DNA of 46,773 bases, from positions 1 to 46,773 of the IMG/VR virus record IMGVR_UViG_3300030060_002220; one strand, 5' to 3'. This document shows, piece after piece, positions 8,330 through 17,835 of this stretch. Both the position numbers and the translations under genes were made by a program. The notes under the pieces were generated by a model that was not told the DNA's origin, made no database searches, and worked only from the letters and a program-made list of their open reading frames with translations. The first letter of the stretch is position 1; every line of letters starts with the position of its first letter. This DNA is from a virus.

Positions 8330-10074
8330 TGGCACAAGATATAAAAGCTTTAGGTGAATCTTTACTTGGTCAAGCTAAGAAAAGAAGAAAAAAATTAGAA
8401 AAAAGACAAAAAATATTTTCAGGATTAATGCTAGGTGTTAGTGTTGGTAATATATTTTTACGAAGACAAGCTGAAAAAAGAATGAATCAATTTATAAATT
8501 CGAATGCAGGGGTATTACAAAATCAAAAAAGACAATTCACACAAGGAGTTAATTTTTGGAATGACCATGAAAGTATGATGAAAACTTATGGTATGGGTTC
8601 ATCAGATACAGATTGGGAAAATGCTTTTAAACAAAAACAATATGATTTTTATAAAAAAAGAGATTTGGATGGTATATCTTTAGACAAATTAACAAGTACA
8701 AGAAGAAAAGAGTTTGAACTAGAAGTAGATAAGTTAATAAAAGACGATATAGAAGGTTACAATAAAAAAATGGATTTATTCCAAAATTTTGAAAATATAG
8801 AAAACACTTCAGAAAATAGAAAACTTTATATGAAACCACTTACTGATGAACTTCTAAAAGGTTCTAAGTTAATTCAAAAAGAAGGAACAGTGGGTAATTT
8901 TTTACTTAATAAATTAGGATTAAAAAAACGAGGTTTAGAAACAGTAAAATTAGGTAACACTGAAGTTGTAATTCCAGAGGCTTTAAAGGATGAAGATAGA
9001 GATATTTTAAGAAAAAATATTGTTAGAAACGAAGTGTTTGCTAAATCTTTAGATGATATAAATAAAAATATTCAATATGTACCTTTAAGTAGTGACAATA
9101 TTAAAAAGTTTACTGATGCAAATTTAGTATCATCAAAACCTGATGCATCATTTGTTACAGAAGTTACTCAGGCTTTAAATGCTAATGCTAAAAAAAGAAG
9201 TCAAAATTTAGTAGGAGTAGCTACATTTAATAGTTCGTTTGGTAAAGACAAATCATTTTATCAAATATATAATCAAATATTAAAAGGTGATACAAGTGGA
9301 GCTTCAAACGAAGCATTTCTATCAGAAGTTTATGCTTTTGCAGGACAAGCTAAAAAAGAGTTTGAAGATAATCCTGATAATATAGGTAAGGTAGTAGTAC
9401 CTTCTCAGTTTGTAAAAGAAGGAATACAATTAGCTATATCTAACAATCCAACATTATCCTATAAAGAAAGTGCAGAAGAAATTGTAGAGAAAAGAGAGTT
9501 TCAGTTAGATGTTGATTTTTCTAATGAAGAATTTAGTATAGAGAAAGAAGACCCTGTAACTGGAGTAGTTAAACCTTTTAAATTTAAACCTTTAAATTCT
9601 ATAGCATATTTTACAAAATTAGCAGAAACAGACAAAAATCAATTTGTAAAAGAATTTGCAGAATATGAAAACGATTTAAAAAGTATAGATATGCCTGAAC
9701 AATTTCTAGCATCAAGAGATAAACATTTAAATATAATTAGAGGCTTGATAGATATTGAAAAAGAACAAATAATTCAAGGTAGTCCACTATCTGTAGAGTT
9801 TTTAACAGAGTATAAAACTAGAGAAGAAAAATCTCTTTTAGAAAATATACAAAGATATAATAAACAACTTGAATTAGGAGATAGAAGTGAGTTATCTGGA
9901 GAAGTTGGATATATAAGAATGGCAAAAAATGCTTTAATTAAAAGAGCTAAAACTATTTTTGAATTTTCTGATAATGTTACAGATGATGAAATTTTTAATT
10001 TCTTAAAATCTCCACTAGATTCAGAAATAAAACCTGATAATTTTGATAGTTATAAAAATCTTTTTCAACAATAA
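8329..10074 (+). CDS. Putative internal virion protein
   Basis: 581 residues, starting at a TAATG overlap. Basic N-terminus (KKRRKKLEKRQ), one hydrophobic segment (about 28-44), then long charged helices with no Cys-rich or catalytic motif. Size, helical character and position between other large virion-like genes fit an internal core/ejection protein comparable in role to T7 gp15. No homologue was recognised directly. Confidence 0.55.
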   Translation: MAQDIKALGESLLGQAKKRRKKLEKRQKIFSGLMLGVSVGNIFLRRQAEKRMNQFINSNAGVLQNQKRQFTQGVNFWNDHESMMKTYGMGSSDTDWENAFKQKQYDFYKKRDLDGISLDKLTSTRRKEFELEVDKLIKDDIEGYNKKMDLFQNFENIENTSENRKLYMKPLTDELLKGSKLIQKEGTVGNFLLNKLGLKKRGLETVKLGNTEVVIPEALKDEDRDILRKNIVRNEVFAKSLDDINKNIQYVPLSSDNIKKFTDANLVSSKPDASFVTEVTQALNANAKKRSQNLVGVATFNSSFGKDKSFYQIYNQILKGDTSGASNEAFLSEVYAFAGQAKKEFEDNPDNIGKVVVPSQFVKEGIQLAISNNPTLSYKESAEEIVEKREFQLDVDFSNEEFSIEKEDPVTGVVKPFKFKPLNSIAYFTKLAETDKNQFVKEFAEYENDLKSIDMPEQFLASRDKHLNIIRGLIDIEKEQIIQGSPLSVEFLTEYKTREEKSLLENIQRYNKQLELGDRSELSGEVGYIRMAKNALIKRAKTIFEFSDNVTDDEIFNFLKSPLDSEIKPDNFDSYKNLFQQ

Positions 10075-10084
10075 TTAAAATAAA

Positions 10085-13000
10085 ATGAGTGAACCTAATC
10101 TTTATGAAAGAATTAATGCTGATTATTTGTATGGTAATACAGATATAGATTCTTTAGTTGAAGATGAAGATGAAAAAAAGAAATTAGAAGAAGAGCAAAG
10201 ACAACTAGAGGAAGAACTTAAAAAAGAAAGTGAAACTTTAAAAGAAATTGAAGAGCAAAAAGTTTTAAAAGAAATACAAACGCAAGAAGAAGTTGAAAAA
10301 TCTGAAAGTTTATATGACAAAATAAATGCTACAGAGCCAACTGCTCTAGAAGATATATCAATTAGCAGAAGATTACAATTTGGTGGTAGGCAAGAACCTA
10401 CAATTTTAGGAAGCACCAGTAGACTTGGTGAGGCTTTTTTCACATCTCTTTTTTCAGATGAAAGTTACAATGAAGCTGTAAAAAGAATAGAACGAGAAAG
10501 ACAAACAAAAATATTTCAAGATTATCCAGAGTTTTTTGGTAAAGCAGAAGACCTTACAGTTCTTAGTGGTAGAATGGGAGTTGCTTTAGCAGACCCTGTA
10601 ACTTTTCTTTTACCTTGGACAAAAATTGCTAAAGCAGGTAGACTTGCTTCAATCGGAGCAGGTTCAGCTTTTGCAGCATCAGATGCCACTGCCAGAGAAC
10701 TATCTTTATATGGTGAAATTAGTCCTAGTATAGTAGGAATCTCTGCTGTTTTAGGTGGAGGAAGTACAGCACTAGGTTCTGTTTTAGCTAATAGATTAAA
10801 TATAAATAACAATAAAAATGTTATAAACGCACCTACAAAAAATAATCAAGTTGAAAAAGTTTCTTTAACTAATCAATCTGTTCCTTTAGTTCCTAAGTTA
10901 ACAAGAGATGAGGCTAATGCTTTTATAAAATTAGAAAGAGAACTATACGAAGAAAATTTACCATCTATAAAAAAAATATCAGAACAATACACAAGTGTAG
11001 GAGAGCTATACACAAAATATGATTTACTCAAAAAAAGTATATTAGATTCTAGAAATAAAATAAGAAAAAATCTTGTAGCAGTAGATAAAGTTACAAAGAA
11101 AGATTTAGTTTACTCAAAAAAAACAAAAGATAAATTAGCTCAAGTAGTTAGAGCATCTAAAGATTTAACAAGAGTTGAAGCTGAAAAACTATTAGACTTA
11201 ATTAAAAGTCAAACAGCTTTACAGAAAAAAATAAAAAATGAACTCTATAACATTCAGTTTAATAAATTACCAGAAGAAGTTTCCATAGTAGGAGCAAATT
11301 CATTTTTAAAAGCTTGGCAAAAGGGTGTGCTACCAGATAATAAATTTGGTCAAAATTTAGTAAGGGCTTTAATTCACGAAATAACTCAACCTTTATTTGG
11401 TGCAACTGCAGGTGGATTGGTTGGTATTTATCTAGAAACTGATGATGATGATGATAATTTAACAAGAGGTTTAATGGCAGGAGCATTTCTTGGAGCAATC
11501 TCAAAAAGATTATCTTTAGCCCAATACAAAGTTATTCCTACAAGACTAATAAAAGAGGCAACAGGAGAAACTTCTAGAGTATTCAGACAAAGTTATCTTA
11601 GTTCTATGAAAGGTATATTAGCTGGAACACATGCTGCTGGATTACAAACAAAAAATCCTGTTCTAAGAAGATTTGGAATGGACACATTTAGAAATCAAGG
11701 AGCTAATCAAAAAACTGGAGAAGCTATAAAAGATTCAGCAGAGGGTAATTTTGACATAGCTGAAGATTTTTTTAGAGGTAAATTATTTGACATATTCCAA
11801 GATGCTGACGAGGATTTAGTGTTAGCTGTAGGTAGAATTGTTCAACAAAGAAATATGCCTAAAAAATCAAAATTTAGTTTTTTAGAAAAAGGTGATTTAC
11901 AAAATAAAGAAGCTGTAAGATTAGCTAATGAATTAAATAAATTAGATAACACTTTTAAACAATATGTAAAATCAACAGGAATACAATTTGAAGAAGCTGA
12001 TGCTTATGGATTAACTCAACTACTAGATACAAATGCAAACACACAAGAATTATTTGAGGAATCTGTAGATATTTTAAAAGAAGCTTTTAAAATTCAAAGC
12101 AAAAATCATAAAGGTAAAATTGTTTCAGGTTTTTCAAAATATAATACTAAAACAGGTAAGTATGAACCTATAAAAGTTTTATCTGATAAAGAAGCAGAAA
12201 AAATAGCAATACGATATTTACAAAATTCTGACAGTTCAAAAAGACACATGCTAGTTAATTCATCAAGTCTTGATAGTGATGAAACAGCATCAATATTTTT
12301 AAGAAGTGGTGGTAAATCTTTATCTGACAAAAATCAAACTGCTATACAGTCAGCTAAATTTTTTGAAAATGAAAGAGTTTTATTTGACCAAGAAGCAAGG
12401 GCTTATGCTAAAAAATTATTTATTCAAGACCCACTAGAGACACATTTAAGTTTATTTGAAAATACAATTAGAGTTGCTGAATTTGCTAGAAAATTTGGTG
12501 ATAAAGGTCAAGGTATTCGTGTACTAAGAGAGCAACTTAGAAATTATTATAATAGTATAGCTGCTAAACATACGACAGGTAAAATTAAAGATTTTACAAA
12601 AATTAAAACTTTATCAAATTTATACAAAAAAGATATTGCTACTTTAGAAAAAAGTATAAATGGTTATTTCGGAGTTTTTAATAGAAGTGTCGATGGAAGT
12701 ATTGGAGCTATAGGAGGAGATGATTTGCAAAGAACTCTTCTTCTAAGTTTAACAGCAATGTTATCTATGACTAAATTAACAAAAGTAGCTCTACCATCAT
12801 TAGGTGATATTTTACAAACTATGCAAAATAGTGGATTTAAAGCAGCATATAAAGGTTTAGCAAATTATAGTAAAAAATCTTTTGGTAAAAAAGAATTAGC
12901 ATTACGAACACAACCTGAAGGAGTTTTTGGAAGAGCATTTTCAGGTAGAAAATATAATGGAGCTTTAGAAAAGGAGTTGTCAGCTTTTGCACTTAGAGCA

Positions 13001-14581
13001 AGTACAGCTGATAGTAGAAATGCTAAAATACAAAGAAGTTTAGTTGATTGGCAAAGAAACTTTTTTGAAGTAATTCAATTAGGTAGAGTAACTAGATTTG
13101 CTAGAGAATATGCGTTTGATGCTGGTGTTTATAGAAGTTTTGATTTAGGAAAAATTTTAAATAGAAAAGGAAAATTATCAAGGGCTCAACAAAGAGAAAT
13201 TGATTTGTTTGGTTTAAACAAAGAACAAATGCAATATTTAGGAAAATTTAAAACTTTAGATGATGCTTATTCTGACAGTCTTGGAAAGACATATTTAAAT
13301 CAATCAGGTAGAAGAAGTGCTGATAGAGATGCTTTAATACCACAAGTAGGTAATAGAAGATTATTTTCACAATCAGAAGACCCTCTTATGAGATTTGCAG
13401 GAAGTTTTTTATCTTGGGCTCAAGCAAAAGTTTCACAAACATCCTCATTAATAAGAAGAATTGAAGATGGAGATGGTAAATTAGCTTTAACTATGTTAAC
13501 AGTGCTACCACTTTATGCTGCTGTTAGAGATGCTTATGTTTTTGTCAACCCTAATGCACAATTTAGAGAAGAGGCTGGTGGATTTTTTGAAGCTTTATCT
13601 GAAGGAAATGTTGATAAGTTTGTAAAATCTATAGCTGATGCTGCTGTTTTTTCTGGACAAACAATGCCTTGGTATATAGATAAAATGGTAAATTCTTATA
13701 AATTTTATGGCAATGATGCTATCGAATCAGTTTATCCTATTGTAGGTCTTATTAATAGTATATTTAGAGAAGTAGGTTCTGATAAACCACTAGCAGCAAA
13801 AAGTATTGCTTTAGTAGAAGAAACAATACCATTTGGAAAAGACATAGTAAGAAGTCAAGCGATTGGAGAGATTATTGGTTTAGAAGATGATAGAACAATA
13901 AAAGAAGAACTTGAAATACAAAGTTCAGGAAATGTACCTATGTCTACAGGTGGAGTAGTTAGACAAAGATACACCAAAGGTCAAGGTGTTATGTCTCAAG
14001 AAGGACCAAAAGTTCCAAATAGTAAAGAAGACCCAGCTGAAGCCATCAATCCTAGAACAGGATTAACCTATGAAGGTAAAACTCCAGTCGAACAACAGAT
14101 GGAAGATTTACTTGAAGAAAGAATAGGCTTTGCTAATGGTGGTGAATATGAATCAAAAAGTGTTATTGATGAGTTAACTAAACAGTTTATGAATGCTCAA
14201 GAACAAAGAAATTTTGAAGCTGATGCAGCTGATAGTTTAAATAAATTAGTAAGTGAACAAAGATTACCAGAAGAATATAAATTAAATATCACAGGAAATA
14301 AAGATAAAGTTAGATATGTTAAAGGAAGTAATGAAGCTTTTAATGCTTTAAAACATTATAACTTAGGAATAAAATATGGTGATAGTGTTTTAGGAACTAC
14401 CCTTATAAATGCAAGGGAAGTTGGTCAAATACTAACACAAGGTCGATTTCTTGACTCGGCTCAAGATATTCAAAATAATATAAAAGGTATAACTTTTCTG
14501 CGTGAAGCTAAAGGAAACAAACAAGAAGCTTTAATGTTGGCTTTAAATGATATTGAAAAAAGATACAAAACAAATAAATGA
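10085..14581 (+). CDS. Very large internal virion / DNA-ejection protein
   Basis: 1498 residues, the largest gene in the window. A charged coiled coil (about 20-85) is followed by hydrophobic segments near 170-220 (LADPVTFLLPWTKIAKAGR) and about 440-475, then long helical stretches, and a C-terminal part with Gly-rich STGGVVRQRYTKGQGVM. The length and mix of membrane-like and helical segments match T7 gp16-type ejection proteins. I see no lytic transglycosylase signature, so peptidoglycan hydrolysis cannot be claimed. No clear SD precedes the ATG (AATTAAAATAAA). Confidence 0.65.
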   Translation: MSEPNLYERINADYLYGNTDIDSLVEDEDEKKKLEEEQRQLEEELKKESETLKEIEEQKVLKEIQTQEEVEKSESLYDKINATEPTALEDISISRRLQFGGRQEPTILGSTSRLGEAFFTSLFSDESYNEAVKRIERERQTKIFQDYPEFFGKAEDLTVLSGRMGVALADPVTFLLPWTKIAKAGRLASIGAGSAFAASDATARELSLYGEISPSIVGISAVLGGGSTALGSVLANRLNINNNKNVINAPTKNNQVEKVSLTNQSVPLVPKLTRDEANAFIKLERELYEENLPSIKKISEQYTSVGELYTKYDLLKKSILDSRNKIRKNLVAVDKVTKKDLVYSKKTKDKLAQVVRASKDLTRVEAEKLLDLIKSQTALQKKIKNELYNIQFNKLPEEVSIVGANSFLKAWQKGVLPDNKFGQNLVRALIHEITQPLFGATAGGLVGIYLETDDDDDNLTRGLMAGAFLGAISKRLSLAQYKVIPTRLIKEATGETSRVFRQSYLSSMKGILAGTHAAGLQTKNPVLRRFGMDTFRNQGANQKTGEAIKDSAEGNFDIAEDFFRGKLFDIFQDADEDLVLAVGRIVQQRNMPKKSKFSFLEKGDLQNKEAVRLANELNKLDNTFKQYVKSTGIQFEEADAYGLTQLLDTNANTQELFEESVDILKEAFKIQSKNHKGKIVSGFSKYNTKTGKYEPIKVLSDKEAEKIAIRYLQNSDSSKRHMLVNSSSLDSDETASIFLRSGGKSLSDKNQTAIQSAKFFENERVLFDQEARAYAKKLFIQDPLETHLSLFENTIRVAEFARKFGDKGQGIRVLREQLRNYYNSIAAKHTTGKIKDFTKIKTLSNLYKKDIATLEKSINGYFGVFNRSVDGSIGAIGGDDLQRTLLLSLTAMLSMTKLTKVALPSLGDILQTMQNSGFKAAYKGLANYSKKSFGKKELALRTQPEGVFGRAFSGRKYNGALEKELSAFALRASTADSRNAKIQRSLVDWQRNFFEVIQLGRVTRFAREYAFDAGVYRSFDLGKILNRKGKLSRAQQREIDLFGLNKEQMQYLGKFKTLDDAYSDSLGKTYLNQSGRRSADRDALIPQVGNRRLFSQSEDPLMRFAGSFLSWAQAKVSQTSSLIRRIEDGDGKLALTMLTVLPLYAAVRDAYVFVNPNAQFREEAGGFFEALSEGNVDKFVKSIADAAVFSGQTMPWYIDKMVNSYKFYGNDAIESVYPIVGLINSIFREVGSDKPLAAKSIALVEETIPFGKDIVRSQAIGEIIGLEDDRTIKEELEIQSSGNVPMSTGGVVRQRYTKGQGVMSQEGPKVPNSKEDPAEAINPRTGLTYEGKTPVEQQMEDLLEERIGFANGGEYESKSVIDELTKQFMNAQEQRNFEADAADSLNKLVSEQRLPEEYKLNITGNKDKVRYVKGSNEAFNALKHYNLGIKYGDSVLGTTLINAREVGQILTQGRFLDSAQDIQNNIKGITFLREAKGNKQEALMLALNDIEKRYKTNK

Positions 14582-14823
14582 TATTATACACTGAAAAACA
14601 ACTTGACCAAGCTTGGCACTCCGATTGTAAAAAAAGAACACTAAACGATAAGCCTTGGTTATCAAGAGAAAACTATAGACAACTTTTTGAAGGTTGTTTA
14701 GATTTTAAAGTAGCAGGAATGCATCAAGAAAGTAAATACTATTTAAAAACTTTTGATGTTCATATACCAAGATATATATTAGAAACAATAGAAGAAACAA
14801 TAACTGTAGAATCAGAGGAGTAA
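14578..14823 (+). CDS. Conserved small phage protein
   Basis: 81 residues, start overlapping the previous stop (ATGA). The pattern YTEKQLDQAWHSDC, then WLSRENYRQLFE, is one I associate with small proteins of marine cyanophages and relatives in the same position after virion genes. No catalytic motif; function unknown. Confidence 0.65.
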   Translation: MILYTEKQLDQAWHSDCKKRTLNDKPWLSRENYRQLFEGCLDFKVAGMHQESKYYLKTFDVHIPRYILETIEETITVESEE

Positions 14824-14824
14824 T

Positions 14825-15259
14825 ATGGGATTCCCTTTTGAAATAATAACAATGTTAGCATCTACTTTATTAAGTAGTGTACTTAGCCTATGGTCAGAAA
14901 GTAGAAAAGCTAAACAACAAGAACAAATGGCTCTAATAACTAGAGGCAAGTTTCAACTAAAGGCTATTGATGCAGCTCGTAATGTTAAGAGCCAAGGCTT
15001 TCAATGGACAAGAAGAATCATAGCTTTAGTTTCTGTTTTTGCTATAGTAGTTTTCCCAAAACTCGTAGCAGTATATTACCCAGAAGTTTCAGTTACTGTA
15101 GGATATACAGAGTTCAGACCCGGATTCTGGTTCTTTACCAGTGACGAAGAAGTATTCAAGTGGGTAACTTTTAAAGGTTTAGTAATAACACAACTAGATA
15201 CAAACCTAGTATCAGCTATTATAGGAATGTATTTTGGTGGTAGCCTAGTAAGAAGATAA
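14825..15259 (+). CDS. Conserved marine-phage membrane protein (holin-like candidate)
   Basis: 144 residues with SD GAGGAG upstream. N-terminal hydrophobic helix (about 3-23), basic linker, second strong helix (about 57-80, RRIIALVSVFAIVVFPKLVAV), a conserved-looking VGYTEFRPGFWFF block, and a third hydrophobic segment near 120-138. The family recurs after internal virion genes in marine phages, usually as a hypothetical protein. With two membrane micro-genes downstream it may belong to a lysis cassette, but no endolysin is nearby. Confidence 0.65.
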   Translation: MGFPFEIITMLASTLLSSVLSLWSESRKAKQQEQMALITRGKFQLKAIDAARNVKSQGFQWTRRIIALVSVFAIVVFPKLVAVYYPEVSVTVGYTEFRPGFWFFTSDEEVFKWVTFKGLVITQLDTNLVSAIIGMYFGGSLVRR

Positions 15260-15378
15260 TGGATGATTTTAAAAAGGTTGTACTAGCCTTTTTAGTATCT
15301 TTCTGTTTTTTACTAGGATGGTTTATTGGTAAACTTATACTTGTATTTTACTATATATTTTTTTCACACTTTAGATAA
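15259..15378 (+). CDS. 39-aa transmembrane micropeptide
   Basis: The ATG overlaps the previous stop (TAATG). The peptide is a short basic start (MDDFKK) and one long hydrophobic helix (VVLAFLVSFCFLLGWFIGKL) continuing to YYIFF. It could be a pinholin, antiholin or spanin-like element; inference only. Confidence 0.55.
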   Translation: MDDFKKVVLAFLVSFCFLLGWFIGKLILVFYYIFFSHFR

Positions 15379-15458
15379 TGGATGATTGCAGAGAAAAACT
15401 TGAGATAACACTTTTATGCCTTGTATTTGTAGGTATGCTAATTGCGTTGTCAGCTTGA
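15378..15458 (+). CDS. 26-aa transmembrane micropeptide
   Basis: Starts at a TAATG overlap with the preceding peptide and begins with the same MDD. A single hydrophobic helix (LLCLVFVGMLIALSA) ends at a stop that lies inside the -35 box of the hsp20 promoter. Very short; supported by the chained overlap. Confidence 0.4.
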   Translation: MDDCREKLEITLLCLVFVGMLIALSA

Positions 15459-15483
15459 CAAATTTGTAAAATAACAGTATAAT
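15455..15483 (+). promoter_or_regulatory. Perfect-consensus sigma70-type promoter for hsp20
   Basis: TTGACA (15455-15460), 17-nt spacer, TATAAT (15478-15483). The -35 box overlaps the last codons of the upstream micropeptide. The spacer contains ACAAATTTGTAAAA, a sequence repeated at 34.9-35.05 kb. The transcript would start near 15490, about 55 nt before the hsp20 ATG. Confidence 0.85.
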
Positions 15484-15545
15484 AAAAAGAGCAATAGGGC
15501 AAAAAGCATATTGCATAATTTAACTTGCTTAATAAGGAGTGAAAT

Positions 15546-15977
15546 ATGACAAGTAAATTTCTTTTGGATTTAACACATCCATCTTTTAGCAAATCCTTAA
15601 TCGGGTTTGATTCGTTATTCAATGAGCTATCTAAGTTACAAAATTTAGATAGAGAATCTAATAGTTCTTATCCACCTTATAATCTTTATAGGGATGGTGA
15701 AATATATACAATAGAAATGGCAATGGCAGGTTTGTCTTCTAAAGATATTGATATTGAATTAAAAGAAAGGGTATTGACTATTTCTTATGAAAAGAAAAAT
15801 GATGATAATGATATAGCTGTCCATAAAGGTCTAGCTAATCGTTCATTTAGAAGAAGTTTTAATTTAACAGAAGATATTGTTGTTAATAAAGCTTCACTAA
15901 AAAATGGATTACTTTCTATAGTTTTAGAAAAAATTATACCTGAAGATAAAAAACCTATCAAAATCAAGGTTTCTTAA
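15546..15977 (+). CDS. hsp20: Small heat-shock protein (Hsp20/alpha-crystallin family)
   Basis: 143 residues, SD AAGGAG before ATG. The alpha-crystallin domain spans about 48-135: YTIEMAMAGLSSKDIDIEL, then SFRRSFNLTEDIV, then NGLLSIVLEKIIP (the conserved A-x-x-x-NGxL-type strand). The C-terminal IKIKV supplies the I-x-I motif used for oligomer assembly. An ATP-independent holdase for unfolded proteins, presumably acting during capsid assembly or host stress. It is monocistronic, with its own consensus promoter and terminator, so it is expressed independently of the virion operon. Confidence 0.92.
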   Translation: MTSKFLLDLTHPSFSKSLIGFDSLFNELSKLQNLDRESNSSYPPYNLYRDGEIYTIEMAMAGLSSKDIDIELKERVLTISYEKKNDDNDIAVHKGLANRSFRRSFNLTEDIVVNKASLKNGLLSIVLEKIIPEDKKPIKIKVS

Positions 15978-15984
15978 TCCAAAA

Positions 15985-16010
15985 GCCCTCGAAAGAGGGC
16001 AATTCTTTAT
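15985..16010 (+). terminator. Intrinsic terminator after hsp20
   Basis: GCCCTC-GAAA-GAGGGC hairpin (GNRA tetraloop) followed by AATTCTTT, 8 nt after the hsp20 stop. A second small hairpin, TACTATT-CCT-AATAGTA, lies at 16060-16076 between the convergent operons and has no U-tract. Confidence 0.85.
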
Positions 16011-16123
16011 CTCAGGCTCTCAGAGGCTGTCTAACAAAAATCATAAGATATTCGACTCCTACTATTCCTAATAGTAAAAGAATGTCTTACACACGATTCT
16101 ATGAGGTCAATTTTTAAAAAATA

Positions 16124-16345
16124 TTAATTTTTTATAGCATTAATCTCATTTTCTATCTGATGATGTATTTTATCAATTTTAGTTCTACCTTCTCTTATTA
16201 TTGTTTGAATAACTTTTAAATCGTGTCCAGAAAAAACTTTATCAGCATACTCATAAGGTAATCCTGATATTTCTCTAACCAATTTTCCAGAGGTGTCAAA
16301 CAATATTTTATAAGATAGAATGTTTGCTTCTTGATTATTTTCCAT
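16124..16345 (-). CDS. Hypothetical protein, last gene of the replication operon
   Basis: 73 residues, hydrophilic, with a helical C-terminal half (IIREGRTKIDKIHHQIENE). Starts 1 nt after the stop of the upstream membrane gene. No family recognised. It lies at the promoter-distal end of the minus-strand operon. Confidence 0.55.
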   Translation of the reverse strand: MENNQEANILSYKILFDTSGKLVREISGLPYEYADKVFSGHDLKVIQTIIREGRTKIDKIHHQIENEINAIKN

Positions 16346-16346
16346 T

Positions 16347-16643
16347 TTATATAATTTGATTTATTAAATTGTTTATTAGTAAAGATAAACCGACAGCATT
16401 TAATATTATTAATGCTCTATCTTTCCACATTAAGCCAACAACTAGCCACGAAGTAACTCCTGTTATAGATAATAACAAGTCAGTATAAATCATACCATCT
16501 ACTCCTCGCATGGACATAGCAACTAATATTAATATACTACCTGCCCATTTGATATACCAAGATATATCTCCTTTAGGTGTTGCTGACTTAAATATTCTTT
16601 TAGAATTTAGTAATTCTTTACTGTCAAACTTTTGCTTACTCAT
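16347..16643 (-). CDS. Small membrane protein with three transmembrane helices
   Basis: 98 residues from the ATG at 16643, which overlaps the nrdB stop by 8 nt; a TTG at 16652 would give three more residues. Hydrophobic segments lie at about 30-48, 55-73 and 77-95, following a hydrophilic N-terminus. The build (short, three helices, WYIKW at the first helix) resembles small membrane proteins seen near replication genes in cyanophages. Function unknown. Confidence 0.65.
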   Translation of the reverse strand: MSKQKFDSKELLNSKRIFKSATPKGDISWYIKWAGSILILVAMSMRGVDGMIYTDLLLSITGVTSWLVVGLMWKDRALIILNAVGLSLLINNLINQII

Positions 16644-17616
16644 TGTTTTCAATATTAGAAAAAGTTACTAAATCTTGTTTACCTCTTAATCCTGCTTTCA
16701 TGTAAGTAGTTGCCCTGCCTTCAAAAAAGTTTTGATGCTCTATACCCATAACTTCATCTAGCCAAGGTAAAGGGTTATCTTTTTGATTATAGTTAGGCTT
16801 TAACCCTAGCTGTAATAATCTTCTGTCTGCAATGTATCTGTTGTATTTATACATATCTTGTTTAGTAAGTCCTTCAATGTCGCCCATTTCAAATACTAAA
16901 TCTAAAAACTTATCTTCAAGTTCAACCATTTGTCTACAGATGTCGTAAAGCTCTTTCTTAAAATCATCTGTCCATATTTCTATGTTCTCTTGAATAAACT
17001 CTCTAAATAGTTTAGTCATGGCTTCAACATGCATTGACTCATCACGAATAGAATATGTTACAATCTGTCCCATACCTTTCATCTTACCAAATCTAGGAAA
17101 GTTTAATAGTATTGCAAAGCTACTAAATAATTGTAGTCCTTCTGTAAATGCAGAATAAACTGCTAAAGTTTTAGCAATAGTTTCTCTTTTAGCTTTCTTA
17201 GGTTTAAAGTTACCAACATAATCATGTTTATCAGCCATCTCTTCATAATCAGAAAAAGCTTTATACTCAATATCAGGCATACCAACTGTATCTAATAGTA
17301 AAGAATAAGCATGTTGATGTATTGATTCCATATTAGCAAAAGAACTCATCATCATTCTTGCTTCTGGTTTTTTAAATATAGGCATATATTTATCTATATA
17401 CCCTGCTCCAACATCTACATCTGACTGTGTGAATAATCTAAATATTTGTGTCAGTAGATTTTTTTCATTGTCTGATAAGTCTTGCCAATCTTTTACATCT
17501 GTATGTAAAGGTACAGACTCAGGCATCCAATGCATTTGATTTTGTAAAAAGTAGTAATCGAACATCCAAGGATATTCAAAAGGTTTGTAGTATTCTCTAG
17601 TTGTTAATAAACTCAT
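16636..17616 (-). CDS. nrdB: Ribonucleotide reductase class I, small (radical) subunit
   Basis: 326 residues, the length of NrdF/short NrdB proteins. The dimetal ligands are visible: D66, E97 and H100 in MESIHQHAY, E159 in FTEGLQLF, and E193 and H196 in RDESMH. Y104 sits at the tyrosyl-radical position (E-x2-H-x3-Y). With NrdA it reduces ribonucleotides to deoxyribonucleotides, feeding phage replication. The start overlaps the 17613-17834 gene (ATGA). nrdA and nrdB are separated by four genes, including a cytochrome c. Confidence 0.95.
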   Translation of the reverse strand: MSLLTTREYYKPFEYPWMFDYYFLQNQMHWMPESVPLHTDVKDWQDLSDNEKNLLTQIFRLFTQSDVDVGAGYIDKYMPIFKKPEARMMMSSFANMESIHQHAYSLLLDTVGMPDIEYKAFSDYEEMADKHDYVGNFKPKKAKRETIAKTLAVYSAFTEGLQLFSSFAILLNFPRFGKMKGMGQIVTYSIRDESMHVEAMTKLFREFIQENIEIWTDDFKKELYDICRQMVELEDKFLDLVFEMGDIEGLTKQDMYKYNRYIADRRLLQLGLKPNYNQKDNPLPWLDEVMGIEHQNFFEGRATTYMKAGLRGKQDLVTFSNIENNE

Positions 17617-17834
17617 TCATCCTCCTCTATAAAATATGTGTTTAAAACTTCAAGCTTGTCATGGTAATCTGCCATATATCCAAGTTCTTTTTCCATAGTT
17701 TCCATAATATCAGAATGCTCTCCTACTCCTACACTTTTTTGCAGATAGTTTTCTACATTCATTCTATGTTTATGTAGCTGTCCTGTAAAGTATTGTTTTA
17801 ATACATCAATACTTATGTTTCTAAAATCATCCAT
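17613..17834 (-). CDS. Hypothetical protein next to nrdB
   Basis: 73 residues, helical and charged, with VGVGEHSDIMETMEKEL in the middle. It overlaps nrdB by 4 nt and follows the cytochrome gene by 1 nt, so the three are likely co-translated. Similar short proteins occur in RNR neighbourhoods of marine phages; function unknown. Confidence 0.6.
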   Translation of the reverse strand: MDDFRNISIDVLKQYFTGQLHKHRMNVENYLQKSVGVGEHSDIMETMEKELGYMADYHDKLEVLNTYFIEEDE

Positions 17835-17835
17835 A

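Noticed and set aside
16045-16080. TTCGACTCCT sequence reminiscent of a tRNA 3' end or attP core
   Set aside because: The flanks do not form a T-stem, and no integrase gene is present in the window.
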